Assembly: GCA_938038825.1 (NCBI GenBank)
Contig: CALHST010000289.1
Span: forward strand, 1-16,638
Origin: an uncultured Paracoccaceae bacterium
GTDB taxonomy: Bacteria > Pseudomonadota > Alphaproteobacteria > Rhodobacterales > Rhodobacteraceae
Length of the DNA: 16,638 nucleotides
Reading direction: 5' to 3'
Within the stretch, counting starts at the first letter, position 1, and the number at the start of each line of letters is the position of its first letter. This document shows, piece after piece, positions 1 to 7,262 of this stretch. The position numbers and the translations under genes are program-made. Under the pieces are notes generated by a model. The model was not told the DNA's origin and made no database searches. It saw nothing but the letters and a program-made list of their open reading frames with translations.

Positions 1-231
1 TTCAAACCCCAAAGGCGGCAGGCTGGCATCTTCGACCAAGGTAAAGCCAAACCCGGCTTCGCCATCAATAACAGCCCCCAGCCCTCGCAACGCATCAATG
101 TCTCGATAGATGGTTCGCACCGACACACCCAGATCAAAGGCAAGTTGTTCTGACGTGACGGGTGACGCTCCGCTTCGTAACGCAGTCATAAGCTTAAAAA
201 GGCGTGCAGTTTTCGACATGGCCAGCAGCAT
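1..231 (-). CDS. YafY/DeoR-type HTH transcriptional regulator, N-terminal part (cut by window edge)
   Basis: The 77 visible residues are the N-terminus of a helix-turn-helix regulator of the YafY (HTH_11 plus WYL) type. The wing-helix signature is clear: SPVTSEQLAFDLGVSVRTIY followed by RDIDALRGLGAVID. In this family the N-terminal HTH binds DNA and a C-terminal WYL domain senses a ligand; that part lies beyond the left edge. Two in-frame ATGs compete. The one at 231 has AGGAG 4 nt upstream, while the one at 219 would have it 16 nt away, so 231 is preferred although many family members begin at the equivalent of 219. The gene diverges from the GST gene at 299 across 67 bp, the usual arrangement for a local regulator, so control of the GST/DUF1801 pair is a reasonable inference. 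Confident on family, not on target. Confidence 0.85.
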   Translation of the reverse strand, partial: MLLAMSKTARLFKLMTALRSGASPVTSEQLAFDLGVSVRTIYRDIDALRGLGAVIDGEAGFGFTLVEDASLPPLGFE

Positions 232-298
232 ACCACTCCTGCCAAAATTTGTCAGCACCCGCTGTTAGATCAGTGCCGCAAAGCAAAGGATCATCGCA

Positions 299-997
299 AT
301 GCTCACTCTGATCACCTATCCCGGCGGATTTGGCCAACCCAGCGCAAGCCCATTTTGCGTTAAGGCTATGTATCTGCTGAACATGTCTGGCCAGCCATGG
401 CAGGCGGAATTCTCAAACGACCCCAGAAAAGCACCGCAGGCGAAATTCCCCGTTTTACGGACACAGCATGGGTTGGTCCACGACAGCAACCAGATCCAAG
501 CCTATCTGGAAGACAATGGCGCACAGTTTAACACGCATCTGTCGGATGCTGAAAAAGCGGTGGCGCATACGTTGGTGCGGATGACGGAAGAGCACATGTA
601 TTTCATTCTGGTCCTTGATCGTTGGGAACGGATGGACGTCTGGCCGACGATCCGCGATCATTACTTCAAAGAAATTCCTTCAATCCTTCGCGGATTTATC
701 ACCGGCGGGCTGCGAAAGTCTTTGATCAAAGGCATGAAAACCCAAGGGTTGGGACGCATGACGTGGGAGGAACGGATGGCAAGAGTGGAACAAGACCTGT
801 CTGCGATTTCAACGACGTTGGGCGACAAACCTTTTCTGTTTGGTGACCAGCCCTGTGCCGCAGATGCCAGTGTTATCGCTGTGTTGGGTGCAATGCGCGC
901 GACCCCCGTCGCAACACCCCTGTCGCGGCGCTTGGGCGATGACGCACTGCTAAGCGCCTATATAGACCGGGCAGATACTGCTATGGGTCAGTCATGA
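299..997 (+). CDS. Glutathione S-transferase family protein
   Basis: A 232-residue, probably cytosolic, two-domain GST-fold protein. The thioredoxin-like domain covers about residues 1-75. It has an SPFC motif (Cys20) at the start of helix 1, a KFPVL segment holding the cis-Pro (Pro51), and HDSNQI (about 61-66), matching the E/D-S motif that contacts the gamma-glutamyl part of glutathione. The all-helical C-terminal domain follows, with a TEEHMYFILVLDRW segment reminiscent of the metaxin/FAXC-like GST branch, and FLFGDQPCAADASV near 179-192, the usual N-capping region of the GST C-domain. AAAGGA lies 8 nt upstream of the ATG. It overlaps the next gene by 4 nt (ATGA), so the two are probably translationally coupled. 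The substrate cannot be inferred; detoxification or stress response under the divergent YafY regulator is a guess. Confidence 0.88.
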   Translation: MLTLITYPGGFGQPSASPFCVKAMYLLNMSGQPWQAEFSNDPRKAPQAKFPVLRTQHGLVHDSNQIQAYLEDNGAQFNTHLSDAEKAVAHTLVRMTEEHMYFILVLDRWERMDVWPTIRDHYFKEIPSILRGFITGGLRKSLIKGMKTQGLGRMTWEERMARVEQDLSAISTTLGDKPFLFGDQPCAADASVIAVLGAMRATPVATPLSRRLGDDALLSAYIDRADTAMGQS

Positions 998-1401
998 CGC
1001 GGCTTCCCGCACCCCCGCAAGCGATCACTGACGCGATCAATCAAGCCCCGCCAGATGCGCAAGACGGGCTATGGGCGTTGCGCGCCCTTATCTTGGAAAC
1101 AGCGCAACACTTGCCGGATGTCGGAAGGGTCGAGGAATGTTTGAAGTGGGGACAACCGGCCTTCACGACCCCAGAGACGAAATCAGGGTCCACACTGCGC
1201 ATTGGCTGCCCAAAAAACGGCGGCTTCGCGCTGTACGCCCATTGCCAAACCAACATCATCTCCAGCTATGCGGACGCGTTTCGGGGTTTAGATACCGTCG
1301 AGGGCAACCGCGCCGTTCATTTCACAGACATCACACAGATTGATCCAGCCCGTCACGGTCGCTTGGTATCCCATGCATTGCGGTATCATCTGACGAAATA
1401 G
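994..1401 (+). CDS. DUF1801 domain-containing protein
   Basis: A 135-residue soluble protein with the DUF1801 (YdhG-like) pattern: VEECLKWGQPAFTTP (about 46-60), a beta-rich core with GGFALYAHCQ, and a final helical segment. The family's biochemical role is not established; it is often found beside small stress or regulator genes. Its ATG lies inside the stop region of the GST gene (ATGA overlap), so expression is likely coupled to that gene. It converges with rnr with only 4 nt between the two stop codons. No signal peptide or membrane segment is visible. The family call is fairly secure; the function is unknown. Confidence 0.8.
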   Translation: MTRLPAPPQAITDAINQAPPDAQDGLWALRALILETAQHLPDVGRVEECLKWGQPAFTTPETKSGSTLRIGCPKNGGFALYAHCQTNIISSYADAFRGLDTVEGNRAVHFTDITQIDPARHGRLVSHALRYHLTK

Positions 1402-1411
1402 AACACTATTT
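1396..1411. terminator. Short AT-rich hairpin over two convergent stop codons
   Basis: AAATAG (1396-1401), loop AACA, CTATTT (1406-1411) form a perfect 6-bp dyad covering the stop codons of both the DUF1801 gene and rnr. It is weak and AT-rich, and 3 of the 6 bp follow automatically because both genes end in TAG. A role as a bidirectional transcript end is possible but unproven. Confidence 0.25.
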
Positions 1412-3661
1412 ACGTCGTCGCACCACTTTGCGTTTGGCCTTGTCAGCTTTCCGCTTGGCCTTGACCACTTTACGTTTCACTGGTTTGCCCCGTCGCGACT
1501 TGTTGCCGGACGGCATTGCGGCACCTTCCAGCTCCAAAACCTCCAGCGCCAAACCACCTGTCACAGGCGCGGCCTCGGTCAGACGGACAAGAACGCGCAT
1601 CCCCAGCCGCACTTCGAATCCACTGTTTTCACCCATCAGGGTGCCAGACTCTCCGTCATAGTGGAAATACTCGTTGCCCAAATTGCGCATCGGCACAAGG
1701 CCATCAGCCCCGGTGCCATCCAATTTCACAAACACACCAAATCGCGCGATGCCGCTAATGCGGCCACCGATTTCATCACCAACACGTTCCGACAAAAAGG
1801 CCGCAAGATAGCGGTCGGTGGTATCACGTTCCGCCATCATAGACCGGCGTTCCGTGTCCGATATATGACTGCCTGTGGCTTCCAGACGATCTTCGTCAAA
1901 GGCACTTAAGCCATCATCACCCCATTTATGCGCAGTGATCAGCGCGCGGTGCACGATTAGGTCTGCATAACGACGAATGGGCGAGGTGAAGTGGCCATAG
2001 CTTTGCAGCGCAAGACCAAAGTGGCCAAAATTTTTGGGGCTGTAATAAGCCTGCGTCATAGACCGCAACGTGGCCATATTGATCAGCTCGGCCTCGTCTT
2101 TGCCCGCCGCTTGCGCCAACAATCGGTTGAGATGTGCTGTTTTCAAAACCTGCCCTTTGGCAAGGGACAACCCGGCCGCCTCGGCAGTGTCGCGCAAACT
2201 TTCCAGTTTTTCCGCCGACGGTTCTTCGTGCACCCGAAACAAAAGAGGCGTTTTCTTGGCAATCAATGTTTCGGCGGCGGCCACATTGGCCAGCACCATG
2301 AATTCTTCGATTAGCTTATGCGCGTCCAACCGATCCTTGAAACTGACCGAAGACACTGTGCCGTCTTCAGCCAGTTCGACACGACGCTCTGGCAAGTCTA
2401 AATCCAACGGTTGACGCCGCTCGCGCGCCTCAACCAGAGCGCCATATGCTGCATACAAAGGACGCAAAACGGGATCCAGCAAGGGTTCTGTCCGTGCATT
2501 TGGCGCGCCATCTATGGCCTCTTGCACTTCTTCGTAATGCAACGATGCAGGCGAGCGCATGAGCCCACGTACAAACCTATGCCGCAGTTTATTCCCCACC
2601 GCGTCCAGAATGATTTCCACTGCAATACAGGCGCGCGGGACACCTTCGTGCAAGGAACACAAGTCGCCTGACAATATGTCCGGCAGCATTGGCACCACAC
2701 GGTCCGGGAAATAAGACGAATTCCCACGCTTTCGCGCTTCGCGATCCAAAGCAGAACCGGGCGTAACATAGGCCGCGACATCCGCAATCGCGACCCACAA
2801 GACATGACCACCGGGGTTCTTTGGATCCGTGTCTGGAAATGCGCAGCATGCGTCATCATGGTCACGGGCATCTGAGGGGTCGATGGTGATCAACGGCAGC
2901 TCTTGCAGATCGGTCCGCCCGTCTATCCCCATAGGAACGGCGGCATCCGCTTCTGCCACCACCTCGTCCGGGAAGTCATCGGGAATGCCGTGCTGATGGA
3001 TGGCGATCAAGGACACCGCTTTGGGTGCAGATGGATCCCCCAACCGCTGCACAATTCTGGCGCGCGGCAAACCCATGCGAGATTTTGGGCCTGCGTGTTC
3101 GGCCTCTACCAGCTCACCATCTTTGGCCCCGTGAGTCGCCCCATCCAGAACCTGCCATTCCTTGTCCGAAGACTTTTCAATGGGCACAATCCGCCCACCT
3201 TCGCTGCGTTTGCGGAAAATGCCAATGATCTTTAGTGGATTGGTTCCAATCCGTCGGATCAAACGCGCTTCGTAATTCACATCGCTGTCACTGACGGCCT
3301 GCAATCGGGCAAGGATGCGATCCCCTTGCGCCAGCGCCGGATCAGACGCACGCGGCACAATCAAAACGACCGGCTCTTGCCCCTCGCCTTCCCATTCCAT
3401 CGGTTTTGCAAACAAATCACCGTCCGGTCCCGGCTCTGTCACCAGCAATACACTGACAGGCGGCAAGCGATCCGGGTCGCGATAGGTCTTTTTGCGCTTT
3501 TCCAGATGCCCTTCGGCCTCGAGCTCTTTGAGAACACGTTTCAGATCAATTCGCGCAGCACCTTTGATGCCAAACGCTTTGGCGATGTCACGTTTCGAGG
3601 TCTGGGTGGGGTGGGCTGAAATCCATTCGAGGATCTCTGCCTTATCTGGAATGCGGCTCAT
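1406..3661 (-). CDS. rnr: Ribonuclease R (3'-5' exoribonuclease)
   Basis: A 751-residue RNase II-superfamily exoribonuclease that degrades structured RNA processively from the 3' end. Order of parts: an N-terminal winged-helix segment (about 1-55; TSKRDIAKAFGIKG), cold-shock/OB-type domains (about 65-235), the RNB catalytic domain beginning near 250, an S1 domain near 645-720 (GGRISGIARFGVFVKLDG) and a very basic Lys/Arg tail over the last ~30 residues with repeated KAKRK units. The metal-binding motif ITIDPSDARDHDDA places Asp261, Asp267, Asp269 and Asp270 at the positions of the E. coli RNase R catalytic aspartates. The presence of the winged helix and the basic tail favours RNase R over RNase II. 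It is the last gene of a tight minus-strand operon, beginning 6 nt after the DUF2064 gene stops, and converges on the DUF1801 gene. Length is usual for alphaproteobacteria. Confidence 0.96.
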   Translation of the reverse strand: MSRIPDKAEILEWISAHPTQTSKRDIAKAFGIKGAARIDLKRVLKELEAEGHLEKRKKTYRDPDRLPPVSVLLVTEPGPDGDLFAKPMEWEGEGQEPVVLIVPRASDPALAQGDRILARLQAVSDSDVNYEARLIRRIGTNPLKIIGIFRKRSEGGRIVPIEKSSDKEWQVLDGATHGAKDGELVEAEHAGPKSRMGLPRARIVQRLGDPSAPKAVSLIAIHQHGIPDDFPDEVVAEADAAVPMGIDGRTDLQELPLITIDPSDARDHDDACCAFPDTDPKNPGGHVLWVAIADVAAYVTPGSALDREARKRGNSSYFPDRVVPMLPDILSGDLCSLHEGVPRACIAVEIILDAVGNKLRHRFVRGLMRSPASLHYEEVQEAIDGAPNARTEPLLDPVLRPLYAAYGALVEARERRQPLDLDLPERRVELAEDGTVSSVSFKDRLDAHKLIEEFMVLANVAAAETLIAKKTPLLFRVHEEPSAEKLESLRDTAEAAGLSLAKGQVLKTAHLNRLLAQAAGKDEAELINMATLRSMTQAYYSPKNFGHFGLALQSYGHFTSPIRRYADLIVHRALITAHKWGDDGLSAFDEDRLEATGSHISDTERRSMMAERDTTDRYLAAFLSERVGDEIGGRISGIARFGVFVKLDGTGADGLVPMRNLGNEYFHYDGESGTLMGENSGFEVRLGMRVLVRLTEAAPVTGGLALEVLELEGAAMPSGNKSRRGKPVKRKVVKAKRKADKAKRKVVRRRK

Positions 3662-3667
3662 GGCGCG

Positions 3668-4267
3668 TCAGCTAACACGCCCAGCGCCCAAGGTCATGGC
3701 CAAATCGTCCACAGTGTCCACATCGCGCAATACGTCCACCAATGTGACACGATGATCCGGCAAAGAGGCGATCGTATCCGCAAGGGCATGTTCTGTGCTC
3801 CACCGGACATTTTGGAACAAAGACGAAGGAATGGCGCGGGCACGCTTAAGCCCTACCAACCAGTATCCACCATCCATTGCAGGACCGAAAACAGCCTCGT
3901 TGCGACCCAAGGATTGGAACGCACGCGCAACATGACGACGCGAGATATGAGGGATGTCGGCCCCAATAATGCACACTTGACCTTTGGGTGCGGATCGCAG
4001 AAGGCGCGCCATTCTGTCGCCAAGGTCACCCGAACCCTGCGGGATTCGCGCCAAATGCGCGGGCCAAACCCGGCTTTTCATCCCCTCGCGATCTGGGCTC
4101 ACCGCAAGCACCGTTTGCCATCGGGGATCTTCAATTCGGCGCAGCAAATGGGTCACCTGCCATCGAAACCACCAAGCAGCGGACACAAGACCAATATCTT
4201 TGCCCAGACGTGTTTTAACGCGCCCCGGACGGGGCTCTTTCACCATGACAATCAGTGTGCGCTGCAT
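3668..4267 (-). CDS. TIGR04282-type glycosyl/nucleotidyltransferase-like protein (DUF2064)
   Basis: A 199-residue protein of the DUF2064/TIGR04282 family (rSAM/selenodomain-associated transferase 1), with a GT-A-like fold related to MobA/CofC nucleotidyltransferases. Visible motifs: an N-terminal nucleotide-binding loop KEPRPGRVKTRL (about 10-21), GDLGDRM (about 80-86), the acidic metal-binding GADIPHI (about 98-104), FGPAMDGGYWLVGL (about 127-140) and DVDTVDDL near the C-terminus. The substrate of this branch is not known. It lies between dapE (9 nt upstream) and rnr (6 nt downstream) and is surely co-transcribed with both. No radical-SAM partner is present here, so the family's nickname gives no pathway. 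No membrane segment or signal peptide. Family secure, function open. Confidence 0.86.
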   Translation of the reverse strand: MQRTLIVMVKEPRPGRVKTRLGKDIGLVSAAWWFRWQVTHLLRRIEDPRWQTVLAVSPDREGMKSRVWPAHLARIPQGSGDLGDRMARLLRSAPKGQVCIIGADIPHISRRHVARAFQSLGRNEAVFGPAMDGGYWLVGLKRARAIPSSLFQNVRWSTEHALADTIASLPDHRVTLVDVLRDVDTVDDLAMTLGAGRVS

Positions 4268-4276
4268 CAGGTAACG

Positions 4277-5428
4277 TTACTCCAGCCCGAAATAGCCCCG
4301 CAAAACGCGGGAATAGACGGCTTTGAGCTGATGAATGTGTGCGACTGCCACATGTTCGTCCACTTTGTGCATGCTTTGGCCGACCAATCCGAATTCTACC
4401 ACGGGGCAGTGGTCTTTGATGAACCGCGCATCTGATGTCCCGCCAGAAGTACTAAGTTCTGGGGTCACCCCGGTTTCCACCTCGACCGCTTTGGCAACCA
4501 AGGCCGATAAATCACCGGGAGGCGTCAGAAAGCTTTCGCCCGAAATCTTGATACGGACAGAGATGTTAACATCAAACATGTCAGCGATCTTGGCGGCTTC
4601 ATCGTTTAGCCAGTCTGACAAGCCAGCCCCAGTGTGTGTGTCGTTAAATCGGATGTTCACAGTGCCGCTGCATTTTGCAGGAATGACATTTGTGGCTGTA
4701 TTGCCTGTATCCATGGTGACGACAGCCAATGTAGACGCATCGAAATGGTCCGTCCCAATGTCCAATTCGTGACTGGCCAACCGATCCATCAGGCGTGCCA
4801 AGGCCGGAACTGGGTTTTTGGCGCGATGCGGATAAGCGGAATGCCCCTGAACGCCCGTCACGTCAAACCATGCGGTCATCGAACCCCGACGCCCGATTTT
4901 TATCATATCACCCATATTGGCAGGACATGTCGGTTCGCCAACCAGGCACACGCTCATGGCTTCGCCAGTTTTGTCCATGTGTTCCAGCAGTGCGACCGTG
5001 CCGTCAACCGCGTCACCTTCTTCATCGCCCGTGATGGCGATAACCACAGCCCCATCGGGAGGGGTCGTTTGAACCAAGTCCGCAGCGGCCGCAACAAAGG
5101 CAGCAACACCCGACTTCATATCTGTTGATCCGCGGCCGTACAAAACCCCGTCAACAACTTCGGCACCAAAAGGAGGATGTGTCCATGCCGCGGCATCCCC
5201 AACGGGAACGACATCTGTGTGGCCGTTGAAACCAAAGGTGCGCGCATGCCCCTTGTCACCCCAGCGCGCGTACAAATTCCGCACGTCGCCGCGATCTGCC
5301 CAAGCACAATCAAACCCCGCCTGCGTCAACACATCATGCAGCAACACAAGTGCGCCACCTTCTTGGGGTGTCACAGACGCGCACTGCACGAGCTTTGCCG
5401 TCAGTTCCACAGGATCCATGTCTGCCAT
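4277..5428 (-). CDS. dapE: Succinyl-diaminopimelate desuccinylase
   Basis: DapE hydrolyses N-succinyl-LL-diaminopimelate to LL-diaminopimelate and succinate in the succinylase branch of lysine and peptidoglycan precursor synthesis; it is a cytosolic di-zinc M20-family enzyme. From the chosen start (383 residues) the zinc and catalytic residues fall as expected: His70 and Asp72 in NGHTDVVPVG, Asp103 in YGRGSTDMKSG, Glu136/Glu137 in ITGDEEGDA, Glu165 in GEPTCP and His354 in SMHKVDEHV. The dimerisation (lid) domain lies about 180-295. The frame is open to an upstream ATG at 5488, but those 20 extra residues do not resemble DapE, and the ATG at 5428 has AAGGGA about 11 nt upstream. First gene of the dapE > DUF2064 > rnr operon; dapD is nearby on the same strand but separated by the Hint cassette. 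Confidence 0.95.
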   Translation of the reverse strand: MADMDPVELTAKLVQCASVTPQEGGALVLLHDVLTQAGFDCAWADRGDVRNLYARWGDKGHARTFGFNGHTDVVPVGDAAAWTHPPFGAEVVDGVLYGRGSTDMKSGVAAFVAAAADLVQTTPPDGAVVIAITGDEEGDAVDGTVALLEHMDKTGEAMSVCLVGEPTCPANMGDMIKIGRRGSMTAWFDVTGVQGHSAYPHRAKNPVPALARLMDRLASHELDIGTDHFDASTLAVVTMDTGNTATNVIPAKCSGTVNIRFNDTHTGAGLSDWLNDEAAKIADMFDVNISVRIKISGESFLTPPGDLSALVAKAVEVETGVTPELSTSGGTSDARFIKDHCPVVEFGLVGQSMHKVDEHVAVAHIHQLKAVYSRVLRGYFGLE

Positions 5429-5511
5429 CAGTCTATACGTCCCTTTTGCCTTCCCGACCAAGCAATGTGGCGAAAATGGCGCGCTCACAAGAGCAAATTG
5501 TGCAAAAAGAG

Positions 5512-5540
5512 TTAACGATATCGCGCTGTTCGGGTATACT
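5512..5540 (+). promoter_or_regulatory. Candidate sigma70 promoter for the Hint gene pair
   Basis: TTAACG (5512-5517), a 17-nt spacer, then TATACT (5535-5540) resemble -35/-10 boxes (4/6 and 5/6 matches to consensus). It would give a leader of roughly 140 nt before the ATG at 5688. It lies in the 259-bp divergent region between dapE and the Hint genes. No equally good promoter for dapE was found on the other strand. Confidence 0.4.
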
Positions 5541-5548
5541 GATCGTTA
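5513..5548. promoter_or_regulatory. Inverted repeat bracketing the candidate promoter
   Basis: TAACGAT (5513-5519) and ATCGTTA (5542-5548) are perfect 7-bp inverted copies, 29 bp start to start. One lies on the -35 box and the other just downstream of the -10 box of the candidate promoter. That geometry suits a repressor operator with two half-sites. The repeat is directly visible; its use as an operator is inference. Confidence 0.3.
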
Positions 5549-5687
5549 GAACAATAAGACCGAGGCAGGTCAGAGCAGTATCTGAGCACCCAAAAATGGG
5601 GCCGTTTTCTGCAACCCAACACGACAAATCCTTGCGCGTGAACCGCAAGGACTGGGCTGTCTTGGATCGTGATGATCGAGGTGGGAC

Positions 5688-7262
5688 ATGCCAGCAGAAC
5701 AGCTAACAGTTGTTACCGGACAAGACGCAGAAACCATTGCCAACGCCATTTTCGGTAATGGTGTCGAGGTCATCACGGCGTCCTTATCCAACAATGGCAG
5801 CACCAATATCGGTCTTTTTTCAGACGGAGACTCGATTGCACCGGGTGTTACACCATCGGACACAGGTGCCATCTTTTCCACGGGACGCGCAGCAGACATC
5901 ACCAATGCATCCGGCGACACCAATCAAAGCACCTTCTCGGGATCAAACAGCGCCGGTGTAAACAATGATACGTTGTTCAATGCGGCAGCCGGAGCCCGCA
6001 CGTTTGACGCGGCTTTCATTGATGTCGATTTCCGCCCTGACGGCGACACCCTTACTATGCGGTTTACATTCGCCTCAGAGGAATATCCCGAATTTACCAG
6101 CGGCATCTTTCAAGACCTCGTCGGGGTTTGGGTTAATGGCGCCCCGGTCGAGCTCGCCGTGGGTGACGGAGATGTTGATCCCGGAAACATCAATCCTTCG
6201 GAAAACATCAACCTATATGTCGACAATACAGGTGGTGACTTTAACACCGAAATGGATGGCTTTACGCTCACTCTGACATTGAAGGCCAATGTCACCCCGG
6301 GTGAAGTCAACTCTATCCGGATCGGTTTGGCGGACGTTGCGGACAACCGTTACGATTCAAACTTATTGATCGCTGCAGACTCTGCCCAAACCTTTTTGAT
6401 CGCGGATGATGACAGCATTACATTGCCTCTTGATGGCGAGAAAGATCTTGATGTTCTGGCCAATGACCAAGCAGTTTCTGGCAATACGCTGACCATCACC
6501 CATATCAATGGCCAACCTGTCGTCGTCGGCAGCATTGTCACCCTGAACACAGGGAGCCAAGTTCAATTGAATGCGGATGGCACCCTGAAAATTATTGGGG
6601 ATGGCGACACCGAAGATTATCAATTCACCTATCAAATAACCGACGGCGTCGACTCAGATGTTGGGTTTGTGAATGTCAGCCAAGTTCCGTGTTTCGTCGC
6701 AGGCACGCTGATCGCAACGCCGGATGGGGACGTGCCAGTTGAAACATTGAGTCCCGGCGACATGGTTCTGACAAAGGATGATGGCCCACAGCCTTTGCGA
6801 TGGATTGGAAGCAGAACAGTTGACGCGCAAGGTGCGTTCGCGCCGATTGCCATTCAGGCCAATACGTTCGGAAAACACCGTGCGCTGTCTTTGTCTCCGC
6901 TGCACAGAGTGCTGGTCAATGACGGACTGGCAGAGTTGCTTTTCGCAGAATCCGAAGTCCTGATCGCCGCCAAGGACCTGGTGAACGACAGCACCGTTCG
7001 TCGGAAAGTCGGAGGAACCGTGACCTATGTGCATTTGTTGTTCGATACACATCAGGTCGTTTACTCCGAAGGTCTTGCCACCGAAAGCTTCCTTCCCGGG
7101 CCCCAAATCACGCGCAGCTTTGAAATGGATATCACACGTGAAATCTGCGCGTTGTTTCCGGAAATAGACCCGGAAACCGGGCTGGGTTACGGGAAATCCG
7201 TGCGCCGCACCCTAAAGCGCCACGAAGCGCATTTATTGACCCATCGTGGGTTCGCTGCATGA
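5688..7262 (+). CDS. Choice-of-anchor L / Ig-like / Hint-domain protein (probable surface or secreted protein)
   Basis: A 524-residue acidic protein with three recognisable parts. Residues about 10-235 form a choice-of-anchor L domain: DAETIANAIFGNGVEV, the hallmark FASEEYPEF (128-136), TEMDGFTL and ADVADNRYDS. Residues about 238-332 look like an Ig/cadherin-like domain (LDVLAND, LNADGTL, YQITDG). Residues about 335-485 are a Hint_2-type hedgehog/intein domain: PCFVAGTLIATPDG with nucleophile Cys335, a LSPGD turn, SLSPLHRVL with block-B His406, and YVHLLFDTHQVVYSEGLATE. The C-terminal tail after the Hint is short and I see no intein-type C-terminal His-Asn motif, so N-side self-cleavage is more likely than splicing. 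There is no signal peptide and no GGxGxD RTX repeat, so the export route is unclear. GAGGTGGG lies a few nt before the ATG. It overlaps the next gene by ATGA. Confidence 0.88.
   Translation: MPAEQLTVVTGQDAETIANAIFGNGVEVITASLSNNGSTNIGLFSDGDSIAPGVTPSDTGAIFSTGRAADITNASGDTNQSTFSGSNSAGVNNDTLFNAAAGARTFDAAFIDVDFRPDGDTLTMRFTFASEEYPEFTSGIFQDLVGVWVNGAPVELAVGDGDVDPGNINPSENINLYVDNTGGDFNTEMDGFTLTLTLKANVTPGEVNSIRIGLADVADNRYDSNLLIAADSAQTFLIADDDSITLPLDGEKDLDVLANDQAVSGNTLTITHINGQPVVVGSIVTLNTGSQVQLNADGTLKIIGDGDTEDYQFTYQITDGVDSDVGFVNVSQVPCFVAGTLIATPDGDVPVETLSPGDMVLTKDDGPQPLRWIGSRTVDAQGAFAPIAIQANTFGKHRALSLSPLHRVLVNDGLAELLFAESEVLIAAKDLVNDSTVRRKVGGTVTYVHLLFDTHQVVYSEGLATESFLPGPQITRSFEMDITREICALFPEIDPETGLGYGKSVRRTLKRHEAHLLTHRGFAA

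Noticed and set aside
4271..4280. Perfect palindrome GTAACGTTAC at the dapE stop
   Set aside because: Ten-bp palindromes occur by chance in a window this size; it overlaps the stop codon and no paired element was found.
3752..4435. Plus-strand frame of 227 codons opposite the DUF2064 gene and dapE end
   Set aside because: It crosses two real genes on the other strand and shows no recognisable motif or Shine-Dalgarno.
5688..7262. Protein-splicing intein
   Set aside because: The Hint domain lies close to the C-terminus, no C-extein follows and no His-Asn end motif is visible; cleavage is possible but splicing is not supported.
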